Assembly (NCBI GenBank): GCA_963383645.1
Contig: OY726569.1
Span: 73,820,635-73,884,634 of the forward strand
Direction: 5' to 3'
Origin: Muscardinus avellanarius
Lineage: Eukaryota; Chordata; Mammalia; Rodentia; Gliridae
Length of the DNA stretch: 64,000 nt
Made by a program: the position numbers and the translations under genes. This document shows positions 42,959 through 53,239 of the stretch, one piece after another. The notes beneath the pieces were generated by a model. The model searched no databases. It saw only the letters and a program-made list of their open reading frames with translations, and was not told the origin of the DNA. Numbering within the stretch: the first letter of the stretch is position 1; every line of letters begins with the position of its first letter.

Positions 42959-43040
42959 TCGTCGTGGTTTTAATCTTTAATTACCTCATGAGGTAGAAAT
43001 TTTCACTCACTGCACATTTCTTTTTCTTTTCTTCTTCTTC

Positions 43041-43041
43041 A

Positions 43042-43073
<32 letters not shown>

Positions 43074-43274
43074 TGTGGTACTAAGGATTAAGCCCAAGGG
43101 CATTCTTAGACTCTGAGCTATACCTTCAGCCCTATTTTTTATTATTTATTGTGAAATAGGGTCTCACTAAGTTGCAGAGGGCCTAAGTAGCTGAGGCTAG
43201 CTGCAAACCTGTGATCCTCCTGTCTCAGCCTCCCAAGTGCTGAGATTACAAGTGTGCACCACTACATCCAGTTC
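43041..43274 (-). repeat. Composite SINE, class O, with (GT)n tail
   Basis: T17(GT)9, 'ggtactaaggattaagccc' to 'actacatccagt'. Flanks 'tcactgcacattt' / 'tcactgcccattt'. Confidence 0.88.
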
Positions 43275-43275
43275 A

Positions 43276-43730
43276 CTGCCCATTTTCTGATATGTCATTT
43301 ACACAACACCTAAAAGCGCCATCGTATATGGCAAATCTTTGTAGGGATCCCTGGCTTGCCCTAGTTTTATTAAGTGGGAAAAGAACCACTCTCTCTATTA
43401 TCCTTGTCAAAGCAAGACACTGTTATCTGTCATAGAACTAACAGTTCTTGACAGAAACTTAAAAGATTAGAAGGAGAAAAAGTGGTGGGTGAGCAGACAG
43501 CTAAAATAGGCAGTGAAAAGAATGAGACAAGCAGAGTGACAGCAGGTAAAACTGATTTTTTCTGAATTCTCTACACATTGGAGGATTTCAGTTCTATAAT
43601 CTATTCAAAGACCACTGCAACAGTGCAAGCAAGACATAAGTGGAATGCTGGCAGTGACAAGGAGGATGGTTGTGAAAAGACATCAGTAGAAATAATCTAC
43701 ATAAGTACACACTTGCTTAAATATTCAATG
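43276..43730. other. Unassigned intronic DNA
   Basis: Nothing recognised. Confidence 0.45.
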
Positions 43731-43731
43731 C

Positions 43732-43803
43732 AAGCCAGGCATGGTGGCACACCTATAATCCCAGTGCTTGGGAGCCTGAGACTGGAGAAATGCAGGTTCA
43801 AAG

Positions 43804-43852
<49 letters not shown>
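43732..43852 (+). repeat. Truncated SINE head followed by (CA)n
   Basis: 'aagccaggcatggtggcac' to 'aggttcaaagccac', then about 23 CA units; the linker and tRNA-like half are missing. Confidence 0.85.
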
Positions 43853-43853
<1 letters not shown>

Positions 43854-43889
43854 TTAAGACCACATCAAAAATTTTATAGGAGAACCTAT

Positions 43890-44068
43890 AGCTAGGTGTG
43901 GTGGTGCACACTTGTAATTCCAGTACCTGGGAGGCTGAGACAAGAGGATCACAGGTTCAAAGTTAGCCTCAGCAACTTGGTGAGACCGTTTCCAAATAAG
44001 AAATAAAACCGGGTTTGGGGTGTAACTTGGAGGTAGAATGCCTCTGGGATCCATCCCAGTACCAAAAA
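43890..44068 (+). repeat. Composite SINE, class O
   Basis: 'agctaggtgtggtggtgc' to 'gatccatcccagtac'. Duplication 'ataggagaacct' / 'ataggagaatct'. Confidence 0.88.
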
Positions 44069-44569
44069 ATAGGAGAATCTGTGACTCCGTTTTGGCCGAC
44101 CATTAAACATAGAAAAATAAAGTCCAATGATAAATCTTTGACTTTTTCAAGAGAGGTGAGAAACTGCCATTTTTCTGTGTGATTTTTCCAAACTCTCTTA
44201 TATTATATAGATCAAACAAAGGCTGTGGGTTGAAGTTGTACTATGGGCAGGTAGTTTCCAACTTCTGGTCTAAAGTTGCATAGCAAAATAAATAGTATGT
44301 GCAGGTTTTCAGGGTTAGAAAAGCAAGAAACTTGGAAAGCCAGCATATAGACAGACTAGGCCATGAGACGGTAAAAAGGGGTTATCTTAGGGATTGTCTA
44401 AAGGACTCAGTGCATAGTTGGAGAAGTCAGTAGTGGAAAAATCTGGCAGGAATTCTGCAAGGAGGCACATGTGAAAGAAAACTAGGACATGAAGGGATAT
44501 AATTAGGAAAAAAAGGGGAAGTGCAGGAGTATGATATATCTGCATATAAATACACACAAACATATACAA
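44069..44569. other. Unassigned intronic DNA
   Basis: Nothing recognised. Confidence 0.45.
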
Positions 44570-44720
44570 GTTATTTCACCTATGCCTTAACTTCCTTGTC
44601 ATTAAAATAACAGAACCTACTTCATAGGCTCTCATAAGGATTAATAAGACAATTATCCATAAAATTATCATTACCCCGGCATGCCTAGTGTTTAATAAAT
44701 GTTAGCTGGTATTTATTATT
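44570..44720 (+). repeat. MIR remnant
   Basis: 'tatttcacctatgccttaac', 'cctacttcataggctctcat', 'aaggattaataagac', 'gtttaataaatgttagctgg' in MIR order. Confidence 0.7.
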
Positions 44721-44721
44721 A

Positions 44722-44840
44722 CAAGGCACTGAGAGGTGAAGTAATTTTCTCAAGAGCAAACAGCTATTAAGATGTACTGCCTGGATCTGTAACCAGGAGG
44801 TATGATTTCAGATCCTATACACTAAGTCACCAAGCTCTTC
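44722..44840 (-). repeat. MIR core, opposite orientation
   Basis: 'aaggcactgagaggtgaag' + 'taattttctcaagagc' + 'aacagctattaagatg' match the MIR complement. Confidence 0.65.
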
Positions 44841-44841
44841 T

Positions 44842-44940
44842 GCCTCCCCTTTCCTTGCTGGGCTAGTTTCTTAATCTGTATAATGAAGAAGTGAGATCAT
44901 ATGATAATTAAAGTCCTTTCTAAAGCTGACATTTTATTCT
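44842..44940 (+). repeat. MIR-like remnant
   Basis: 'ctagtttcttaatctgtata' with 'atgataattaaagtcctttc' resembles the MIR core and tail, weakly. Confidence 0.4.
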
Positions 44941-46053
44941 GTCAACTAGCTCTCTAATTAGCTTATTCAGGGCAGTAAAGGGACAAAAGTGACTGTGATC
45001 AACATTCACAGGCTATAAAGCTTAAGTACTTTGAGAATTACAGCTAATGCTTGGAACATGCCAGAGAAACCATTCAAGAACTGAACAATCCACAGGTTTA
45101 TCTGAGAAGGAAAAAGCATTCAGGGTAGAGGCCTGCCATTGCTCCAAAGTGATGATATTTGTTTTGAGGAGGCCCTGACTTCATCCCCCCACATGCCCAT
45201 GCTACTATAAGCTGGAAGTCACTTAGAAGCCTGGTAAAGAACCACAATGGGCTTTGGATCTAGAATCTTCAGAGCACTAAGCCACTCTTATCTTTTGGGA
45301 TCAAGGGTCTTTATGAGAACTTGGTAAAAGCTCTCTTGTCCTGAGGAAAAATGCCACATATGCTTGCTCTGATAATCACACACAATTTTACCTGTAAGAG
45401 ATTCTCAAATTCCCTAATATTTCTCTCTAATTTCAAGCATCCCTAAAATACTTCTATCCTGTTCCAGGCCTGTCCTTCCAAGGGATTTAGAATTGCCCAA
45501 AGATCTGGTCTGGGGTTTCTAGGCAGCTGTGCTCAGGAGACAAATTACCTACTACAACTCAGCATAATTAATCCTACATGGAAAAAACAAAGGGCTCTCT
45601 CTCCCTGTTCTACATCAATTTATATGAGGGAATTCAAACAAAAACATCTGCAACTTTATTCCTAAACTCCAATAAATGTGAATTAACAAGCATTCTAAGA
45701 ATACTTTTTTCTACCTGACATCCATAAAACTTAGTAGAATATTCGAAGAATTAAAATAAACAGGAAAAAAAAATCTTAGTTTCCATGGAACTGTACTCTT
45801 TCTTTTAAAAAAAAGGAATCAGTCAAGATTGTCAATTAGCTTTCCCAGGTGACTTTCATCCCATATGGGCTTTGAAAACTATAGGTTACCAAAGAAACCA
45901 CAAAACCACAGGCATAATTGAAGAAGAAATCAAAACAAGAAGATATTTTTCCCCAAAACACTAACAACAGTTAACTGGAAAAATCATATTTAATAAGGAA
46001 ATAAGTGGAAAGGGGAAGAAGGCTTATACAGGCACAAGCAAGAAACTAGTGGA
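44941..46053. other. Unassigned intronic DNA
   Basis: More than 1.1 kb without a young repeat, unusual for this window. No exon or RNA gene recognised. A cross-species conservation check would be informative here. Confidence 0.45.
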
Positions 46054-46259
46054 GAAGCCGGGTGTGATGGTGGTGCTTTTAATCCTAGTACATGGGAGGC
46101 TGAGACAGGAGTATCACAGTTTCACAGCCAGCCTTAGTGAGGCTTTGCAACTTAGTGAGACTCTGTTTCAAAATAAAAAATAAAACATAGGGCTGGAGGT
46201 ATAGCTCAGAGGTAGAATGCCCCTGGATTTAATCCCCAATATCACATACACACAAAAAA
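46054..46259 (+). repeat. Composite SINE, class O
   Basis: 'agccgggtgtgatggtgg' to 'ccccaatatcacatac'. Duplication 'gaaactagtgga' / 'gaagctagtgga'. Confidence 0.88.
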
Positions 46260-46573
46260 GAAGCTAGTGGAAAAGACTTAAAGAGAGGAGAATTTAAACA
46301 CACATACCCTCCTCTTCTCTCAAAACACTGCTGACATCATAAATGACTCAAGCTTTCCACTGAAGATGCATAACGTGGTGCCCCATCCCAGCTGCCAGCT
46401 TGCAGTTTTAAGTGAGGGAGATAGTAGGTTGGGAGAAAGTTGGCATAGTCAGTACAAACCCTGCCTTCTGTAAAAAAGATGAGGCAGAACAGCTGTCCCT
46501 AAAGAATCCACAGAGTGGTAGAGAACACTATTGTTGGACATAGAAACTGTCTTCCTTAAAATAGCACAACTTA
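46260..46573. other. Unassigned intronic DNA
   Basis: Nothing recognised. Confidence 0.45.
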
Positions 46574-46792
46574 ACTGGGCATGGTGGCACATGCTTATAA
46601 TCCCAGCATTCGGGAGGCTGAGACCAGAGGATCGCGGTTCGCAGACAGCCTCAGCTACTTAGTTAGGGCCTCTGCAACTTAGTAAGACCCTGTTTCAAAA
46701 TAAAGAATAAAAAATAAGGCAGGAGGTGTAGCTTGAAGGTCGAATGCCTCTGGGTTCCATCCCCAGACCCGCAAAAAAAAAAAAAAAAAAAA
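46574..46792 (+). repeat. Composite SINE, class A
   Basis: 'actgggcatggtggcaca' to 'cagacccgc', A20. Flanks 'aaatagcac' / 'aaatagcag'. Confidence 0.93.
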
Positions 46793-47025
46793 TAGCAGGC
46801 CTCCTTACCCACACAGAGAAAGGCACACATTAAGGGGCCTGCTAGTACATGCATTGAAAAATCAGGAGCCTGGAGGACATGCAACAGAGGGAACTTCAGG
46901 AAGCCCTGCTGGACACTAGAGATACCCCTCTGTACTACACAGATCTGCAAAAATAGTTCCAACTCCCTCTGAACACTCCATGGAAAGAATTAGCTAAGAC
47001 TGATATAAAAAAAAGATTAATTTTC
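46793..47025. other. Unassigned intronic DNA
   Basis: Nothing recognised. Confidence 0.4.
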
Positions 47026-47240
47026 AGCCGGGTGTGGTGGTGCACGCTTGTAATCCTAGCATTCAGGATCGTGGTTCGTGGTTCGCAGACAGCCTCAGCT
47101 ACTTGGTGAGGCCCTCCGCAGCTCAGTGAGATCTGGTTTAAAAATAAAGAATAAAAAATAGGGCAGGGACTGTAGCTCAGAGGTCGAATGCCCCTGGGTT
47201 CCATCCCCAGACCCGCAAAAAATAAATAAATAAAAAATAA
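47026..47240 (+). repeat. Composite SINE, class A
   Basis: 'agccgggtgtggtggtgc' to 'cagacccgc'. Box B neighbourhood duplicated as 'gtggttcgtggttcg'. Confidence 0.93.
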
Positions 47241-47607
47241 TTCTCTATACTTAAATGATCTTTCATTTGTAGCCCATGAAAAAATTATAACCTAACCTAC
47301 TTTCCATGACACTTTTCTATAATATTGCTTTACAAAGTGAGAAACTGCTTCCATATAAGATTTCCAGGAAAGCTAACTGTCTTTTATAAGCCAAAGCTGG
47401 TTTTATGTATAGTTGCCACAAAAGGTCATCCCTCCCTCACCAAATTTGAGGAACATGAAAGAGCCGCCTACTCCCCACCATCCCCACATCTTTAATGATG
47501 CCTGAAATTCCCCCATCGATGATACATACTACCAGAGTAGGACTGCCCTAAGTGTACTCATTTAATAATGAAAACAGAAAGAGAAACACATTAAGGTCCT
47601 AATATCA
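47241..47607. other. Unassigned intronic DNA
   Basis: Nothing recognised. Confidence 0.45.
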
Positions 47608-47832
47608 AGCCAGGTATGGTGGCGCATGCTTGTAATCCCAGCATTTGGGAGGCTGAGACAGGAGGATTGTGCAGGTTTGAAGCCGGCCTCAGCTATTTAG
47701 TGAGGCTCTTTGCAACTCAGTGAGACCCTATTTCAAAATAAAGAATAAAAAATAAAAAATAGGGCTTGGGGTGTAGCTTGGAGGTAGAATGCCCCTGGGC
47801 TCAATCTCCAGTACCGCAAAAAAAAAAAAAAA
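47608..47832 (+). repeat. Composite SINE, class A/O
   Basis: 'agccaggtatggtggcgc' to 'ctccagtaccgc'. Duplication 'gtcctaatatca' / 'gtcctaatacca'. Confidence 0.92.
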
Positions 47833-47845
47833 GTCCTAATACCAT

Positions 47846-48268
47846 ATTGTACTGGCCTTTAACCTTTTGTAATGGTCATTGATCCTTTTGAGAAAATGGA
47901 TAAGGCAAGCAAATTTCCTTCTCAGCAAAATAAATTTACATGAATATACAAATATATAATTTTCATATAATATGGGAAATTCACCTGCATGGCAGCCCCC
48001 TCCAGCCAGAAGCCCTGACTCAGCAGCCATGCGTTTGACAAAGCCCTTCACTTTGCCCAGCAGGAGATCTTGTGGTGTGAAAAACAGTGGGCCTCAAGAG
48101 AAAAGGCAGCACCTAAGGAAGGCTCAGCATAATTGCTTGGAAGTAAACTCATCTAGAATCCAGATTATAATTTGTGACTTCATCAGCAAGAAGTGTGGAT
48201 TCCTTATTCTGTCTGCTGCTTGGGAATAGGTTTGCTTCAGAAACACCAGTACAAGTTAAGAGACGCCC
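47846..48268. other. Unassigned intronic DNA
   Basis: An 85-codon plus-strand open frame (47972-48229) crosses it but has no recognised homology or splice context. Confidence 0.45.
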
Positions 48269-48467
48269 AACTGCCGTGAATGATGGCACACACCTGTGAC
48301 CCCAGTACTTGGGAGGCCTTAAGATAGGAGGATCACAGGTTCAAAGATAGCTTCAGCAACTTCGTGAGATCCGATTTCAAAATGAAAACATTTTGAAAGG
48401 GCTGGGGGTATAGCTTGGAGGTAGGATGTCCCTGAGTTCAACTCTGCATGCCAGAGAGAGAGAACAC
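48269..48467 (+). repeat. Composite SINE, class O
   Basis: 'actgccgtgaatgatggc' to 'gagttcaactctgcatg'; (AG)5 tail. Ends about 110 bp from exon d's donor. Confidence 0.83.
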
Positions 48468-48580
48468 CAAATGAGATCAGCTGCCACACCCCTTCTCACA
48501 ATACTTGCTATCTGATCACTTTACCTGAGAAATGAGGGAGGAGAAAGTTGGAATACCTTATAAATCAGCTGGGGGCTCAC

Positions 48581-48710
48581 CTCTGAGGTTTTCGAATATC
48601 CCAGAGTCCCACTCCTTCCTTTGAATTGGCTGTAGCCAGTAACCTGGGCTCCACAGGGTTAAACATGACACTGTGAAAGGCTGATGGATAGTTTGCCAGG
48701 CAGAAGGGCT
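48581..48710 (-). CDS. DCAF5: DCAF5 internal exon d (WD40 blade with second WDXR motif)
   Basis: A 130-nt exon with acceptor 'cttttcacag' ending at 48711 and donor 'gtgagc' from 48580. It completes Glu (G|AG), then PFCLANYPSAFHSVMFNPVE, PRLLATANSKEGVGLWDIRK, PQ, and leaves AG of a split Ser codon (phase 2). It encodes the next WD40 repeat and a second WDXR motif, 'LWDIR'. Two consecutive WDXR repeats are typical of DDB1-binding WD40 receptors. The intron that follows is the 29.6-kb one carrying the nested L1. About residues 179-222. Confidence 0.95.
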
Positions 48711-49057
48711 CTGTGAAAAGAGAATTACAACTGGTTCATTCCAGGAATCTCTGAGTCAATGCCAGGCAGATGAGCAAGAGTGTGAATGTAAGTTGGAGCA
48801 TACTCATTAACAATTACCCCAAGAGCCATAACCCCAAAGCAGTACATCACCCTTCCAGGCACCCCTCCCTCCTCAAAATCCCCCTGAACCCTGTGCATAC
48901 TCCTTGCAGAAGTATGTCAACAACGACTTAAACACATTTAAACAAATGTTAAGCCAAAAAACTCAAAGATCTATATAGCACCGAGAAAGAAGGTAAGCAG
49001 TTTTATAGTTAGTTATATCTATAACCCAAATTCATTAGTTTTAAAAACTAAAAGTGC
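48711..49057. other. Intron upstream of exon d, nothing recognised
   Basis: Includes the polypyrimidine acceptor of exon d (complement of 48711-48735). Confidence 0.5.
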
Positions 49058-49255
49058 TTTTTTTTTTTTTTTTTTTTTCGGGTCTGGGGATGGAACCCAG
49101 AGGCATTTGACCTCCAAGCTACACCCCCTGCCCTATTTTTTATTCTTTATTTTGAAACAGGGTCTTACTAAGTAGCTGAGGCTGTTTGTAAACCACGATC
49201 CTCTAGTCTCAGCCTCCCGAATACTGGGATTACAACTGTGTGCCACCACGCACGG
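49058..49255 (-). repeat. Composite SINE, class A
   Basis: T22, 'cgggtctggggatggaac' to 'accacgcacgg'. Flanks 'aaactaaaagtg' / 'aaattaaaagtt'. Confidence 0.92.
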
Positions 49256-49295
49256 GTAAAATTAAAAGTTTTAAAACTGCAAACAAATTTAACTT

Positions 49296-49400
49296 AGGCC
49301 GGGTCTTGCTAAGTTACCCAGGCTGGCTTCAAATTTGTAATCCTCTTATCTCAGCCCCCTGAGTTACTGGAATTACAAGGGTGAGCCATTGTGCCCAGAC
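49296..49400 (-). repeat. Old 7SL-derived monomer (B1/proto-B1-like)
   Basis: 'gggtcttgctaagttaccc' + 'aggctggcttcaaatttg' + 'gtgagccattgtgcccag' read as an Alu/B1-type monomer complement without a tRNA-like part. Confidence 0.68.
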
Positions 49401-50568
49401 AGAATTTTTTAAAAATACCTAATAATTGAATTTCTCTTGCATCTGAGCCAGTTCCCAGTTAACTTCACCTAGAACCCTGCTACTCTTTTGCAAAACTTAT
49501 TGGGCTCCAGGTGAGAATGGAATCATTCCTGCCTAAAAGTACATTCCTATGGAGCCTGTTAGAGTTAGAGACAGAAAGCAAGCACTTCTCAGTCTATGAT
49601 TTCCAAATCATAACTGCACAGGACCTTGGCGCGGGGAAAATATTGAGCCATCTCAGCCATTAGGCAGTGCAAATAAAGGAGAATTTCATCTACTAAACAC
49701 ACAGAAATTTTGCCACAGCTGCTGCTTGCTGTGACATGACCTGCCTGACCCTAAGGACAAGCTTCTCCGATCATGTGAGCATCAATAACAAGCATAGCCC
49801 AGCATGTTAAATGCTTGAAATATACAAAAACAAAAAGACCTAGCTGTGACAGACAAAACAGGCAGGATAGTAAATTTGTGTACACAGGTATGATCATTAC
49901 AAAGCCAAACTAAGGGTAAAAGTGGGTGTGGAAGTAGTGCTGGAGGAATGGGTCTTTAAAGAAAGTTACAGAAAGAAATCCCTCTGCAGGAAATGAGCTA
50001 AAATACATTTCCTGAAGAACTTCAGAGAAAGTCAGCAAAACAAGTCTTCATTTCACATGTCAGAGACAGAAAAAGCACATTTGAAGAAGCTAACACACAA
50101 CTGCCCTTACACAGAGCACATGTGCCACCATTTTATGATCCTACACACAGGTAAGGTAAAGTTCTATGGTTTTTTCAAAAAAAAAAAAAAAAAAAACACA
50201 CACACCTAAAACTAGAGCTACAAGAGTGTGTGCAACAACCCCATTTTCTATACACAACCAAGAATATGTGGGCGGGTGTCTATACCACACAGAGCTAACC
50301 CGTGGCAGCCACATCTTCTGCTCCTGGGCACCACAGGGCCAAGGCACAAAGCTCTGTGGAGATTAGTGGGCTGGAGAAGGGCTGGCACTTCTGACTACTT
50401 AAAGACACAATGGGACCACAAAGACACCATGTTGCCATGCGAGGGCCTCGCATTTCCTCTCTTGATATGACAGCACTCACACTCTGACACTGAGGTCATA
50501 AACTGAATCTGAAAGAACTGACATCAAACTGTTGAATACAATCTAACAGCCTTTGGTAGTGACCCTAC
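49401..50568. other. Unassigned intronic DNA
   Basis: Contains A20 followed by (CA)n at 50178-50206. Short overlapping open frames at 50141-50480 have no homology I recognise. Confidence 0.5.
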
Positions 50569-50708
50569 CTCCATGGGGAGACTCCCGGATGTCCCAAATA
50601 AGAACTCGACCATCATCTGAGGAGCTGGCAAAGATGTTATCATTCACTGGGCTCACCGATAAGCCATATACTGCATCTTCATGAGCAAACACATCCAAGG
50701 TCTCACTG
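50569..50708 (-). CDS. DCAF5: DCAF5 internal exon c (WD40 blade with first WDXR motif)
   Basis: A 140-nt exon with acceptor AG at 50710-50709 and donor 'gtaggg' from 50568. It starts with the single base completing Ser, then SETLDVFAHEDAVYGLSVSP, NDNIFASSSDDGRVLIWDIR and ESPHG, ending on the first base of a Glu codon (phase 1). It forms one complete WD40 repeat: GH-like 'AHEDAVYGLSVSP', then 'D-G-R-V-L-I-W-D'. The 'IWDIR' ending is a WDXR/DWD-box motif, the signature by which CUL4 receptors contact DDB1. About residues 132-179. Confidence 0.95.
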
Positions 50709-50852
50709 CTGAGAAAGAGCGAGAGACATACAGGCATACACATGGACACAGGAGCAGCATCCCAGCCCTCTGTACCTAGGGTGCAGTCCCTCAAGGAAAA
50801 GGCAACCTAGCTAAACCTAAAGGATATATTTCCTAAAAAGGAAATACTCAAC

Positions 50853-50854
50853 AT

Positions 50855-50892
<38 letters not shown>
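50853..50892. repeat. (GT)n microsatellite
   Basis: About 19 GT units at a minus SINE's tail. Confidence 0.93.
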
Positions 50893-51083
50893 TCTAGGGA
50901 TTAAATCCAGGGTCATTCTACCTCCCAACTATAGCCTTATGTTGGTTTTTTGTTTTGTTTTGAAACTGGGTCTCGCTGGGTTGCTGAGAGTCTCACTATG
51001 CTGAGGCTGTCCTTGAACCTGTGATCCTTCTGTCTCAGCTTCCCAAGTACTGGGATTATAGGTGTGTGCCACCACGCTTGGTT
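50892..51083 (-). repeat. Composite SINE, class O
   Basis: 'gatctagggattaaatccag' to 'ccaccacgcttggtt'. Confidence 0.86.
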
Positions 51084-51154
51084 GCATTAAACTTTCAAGA
51101 AGAAAATAAAAGTATTATTTTTATAGACTGCATAATAATTTTCATGCTAAATAA

Positions 51155-51298
51155 GTTTTTTTATGGTATTGGGGGGTCAAACTCAAGGACATTCTACCTC
51201 CACAATGTTTTGTTTTGACACAGGGTCTTGCTATTCTCCCTATATTGCTGAGGCTCTCCTCCCGTCCCAGCCTCACAAGTGCCACCACGCCTGCCTAA
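51155..51298 (-). repeat. Composite SINE, class O, internally deleted
   Basis: 'atggtattggggggtcaaac' to 'accacgcctgcct'. Confidence 0.78.
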
Positions 51299-51464
51299 TA
51301 AGCATATTTAAAAGTGACTCAATACCTGAGTTTGTGTTTTCATTTTTTCATTTATTACAAAATATTTCCAGATTTGAGGGTAGTACTTGATTTTCAAAAT
51401 GCAAAGGGAAGCTTTAAAGCAGCCAGACCAGATGCTGCAAGGGTGGGAAAGGATCTCCCAGTAG

Positions 51465-51850
51465 TTTGGCATGATGATTAAGAACACAATCCTGAGCCAG
51501 ACAGCTTAAGTTCAGATCCTAGCATCACTTGACATTAAGTTACCTAACATCTTTTTTTTTTTTTTTTTGGTGGTGGTGGTGGTACTGGGGTTTCTGGAAG
51601 CCCTTCTACCTCTGGGCTACACTCCCAGACCTATTTTTATACTTTTTTATTTGGAAACAGGGTCTCTTAAGCCAGCACACGCGGCTGGCTTCGAACCTGT
51701 GCGATCCTCCTGTCTCCGCCTCCCAAGCACAGGGATTACCAGTGTGCACCACCACGCCGGCTAAGTTACCTAACATCTTTATGCCTCCTTTCCTTCTTCC
51801 ATAATGGAGAGCACAATAGTATCCCTCAAGTAGAATGGTATCTGGGACAC
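51465..51850 (+). repeat. MIR split by a class B SINE
   Basis: 'ggcatgatgattaagaacac', 'gagccagacagcttaagttc', 'agatcctagcatcacttg', then after the SINE 'gttacctaacatctttatgc' and 'tccataatggagagc' continue in MIR order. Confidence 0.7.
51552..51763 (-). repeat. Composite SINE, class B, in MIR
   Basis: T17(GGT)n, 'ggggtttctggaagccc' to 'caccacgccggct'. Duplication 'aagttacctaacatct' (51536-51551, 51764-51779). Confidence 0.94.
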
Positions 51851-51919
51851 AACAGTAAAAACTAAGTAAATATTAGCTTTACTTGTTATTAATTTTTTTC
51901 CCTCTCTCAATCTCTTCCT

Positions 51920-52128
51920 TTTTTGTGTGTGGTCCTGGGGATGGAACCCGGGGGGGCTTTCTACCTCTGGGGTATACACCCAGACCAATTTTATATTTTA
52001 TTTGGAAACAGGGTCTCACTAAATTACTGAAAGCCTAACTAGGCTGCTGAGGCTGGCTTTGAACCTGTGTGATCCTCCTGTCTCACCCTCCCAAGTACTG
52101 CGATAGGCATGCACTACCATGCCTGGCT
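51920..52128 (-). repeat. Composite SINE, class C
   Basis: 'gtggtcctggggatggaac' to 'accatgcctggct'. Duplication 'caatctcttccttt' on both sides. Confidence 0.93.
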
Positions 52129-52369
52129 CAATCTCTTCCTTTAAGTATTCATCTAAAGACTATAATTTCATACCAAGTTTGCAAATTTATTTCTTTTTAT
52201 AATTTAAAAGTTTATTTCAAAACTATTAAGAAATGCTTTTCAGAAAAGGACCAATAGTTTGATGTTGTTTTCTTCAAAAATAACTACTCTGGTCTAAAGA
52301 AATTTTGCCTCTTTATTTTTCATGGGAAATAAAAAGTTAACCACTTCCACACACTGACAATCCATTTAC

Positions 52370-52406
52370 CTTTCAACATCATGGAGGATAACTTGTTCAT
52401 CATTTC
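52370..52406 (-). CDS. DCAF5: DCAF5 internal exon b, 37-nt micro-exon
   Basis: A 37-nt exon between acceptor 'ttcctttacag' (AG at 52408-52407) and donor 'gtaaat' (from 52369). It completes the Gly codon left open by exon a, encodes NDEQVILHDVE, and leaves AG as the first two bases of a Ser codon completed by exon c. It carries the end of a WD40 blade ('VILHDVE' in the position of the usual WD dipeptide strand). Its length is not divisible by three, so skipping would shift the frame. It is too short to appear as an ORF and was found only by looking for the sequence missing between exons a and c. Confidence 0.93.
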
Positions 52407-52579
52407 CTGTAAAGGAAAAATAGCAGACATTTGACAATTCCTTCAAGTTGGCCGCCGTCCACAGTACAATGCGGTGTTTTAAAGTTTTCAGGAAAAGAAA
52501 TATGAACACAGTCAATACTGATACAAATTAGGAGTGTTGACTAGAAAAATAATTTAAGGATAAGGTATTTTTGTAAAGT

Positions 52580-52816
52580 TGTTTTTTTGTTTTGTTTTGT
52601 TTGGGTTTTTTTTTGGTGGTACTGGGGGTAGAACCCAGGGGCTTTTCTGCCTCTCGGCTGTACTCCCAGACCTATTTTATATTTTATTTGGAAACAAAGT
52701 CTCACTAAGTTACTGAGAGCCTCACTATGTAGCTGAGGCTGGCTTCAAACCTGTGAAATCCTCCTGTCTCAGCCTCCCAAGCACAGGGATTACAAGCATG
52801 AGCCACCATGGCCAGC
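52580..52816 (-). repeat. Composite SINE, class C
   Basis: (TTTTG)n tail complement, 'tggtactgggggtagaac' to 'accatggccagct'. Confidence 0.92.
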
Positions 52817-53041
52817 TGAGAATTTTTAAAAACATAATAGCAATAAAGTATAACAAAATAAAAGCTTCCAAAGCATATTATCCAGTGAATTAGGCAAAAA
52901 ACCTAGATGGAAGCCAGTACACACTTGTAATCCCAGTACTTGGGAGGCTGAGACAAGAAGATGGCAAGTTCAAGAACAGTCTCGGCTACTTAGTGAGGCC
53001 CTCTGCAACTTAGTGAGCCCCTGTTTAAAACAAAAGAAGGA

Positions 53042-53239
53042 TGCCGGGCGTGGTGGCGCACGCTTGTAATCCCCGCGCTTGGGAGGCAGAGACAGGAGGA
53101 TCGCGCAGGTTCGAAGCCAGCCGCGTACGCTGGCTTAGGAGACCCTGTTTCCAAATAAAAAAAATGTAAAAATAGGTCTGGGAGTGGAGCCCGGAGGTAG
53201 AAGGGCTTCCAGGAACCCCAGTACCACCAAAAAAAAAAA
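53042..53239 (+). repeat. Composite SINE, class B (first of a pair)
   Basis: 'gccgggcgtggtggcgca', box B 'ggttcgaagcc', 'gggcttccaggaacccc', A11. Confidence 0.94.

Noticed and set aside
47972..48229. 85-codon plus-strand open frame
   Set aside because: No recognised homology, no splice-site context and no conserved composition; kept as chance.
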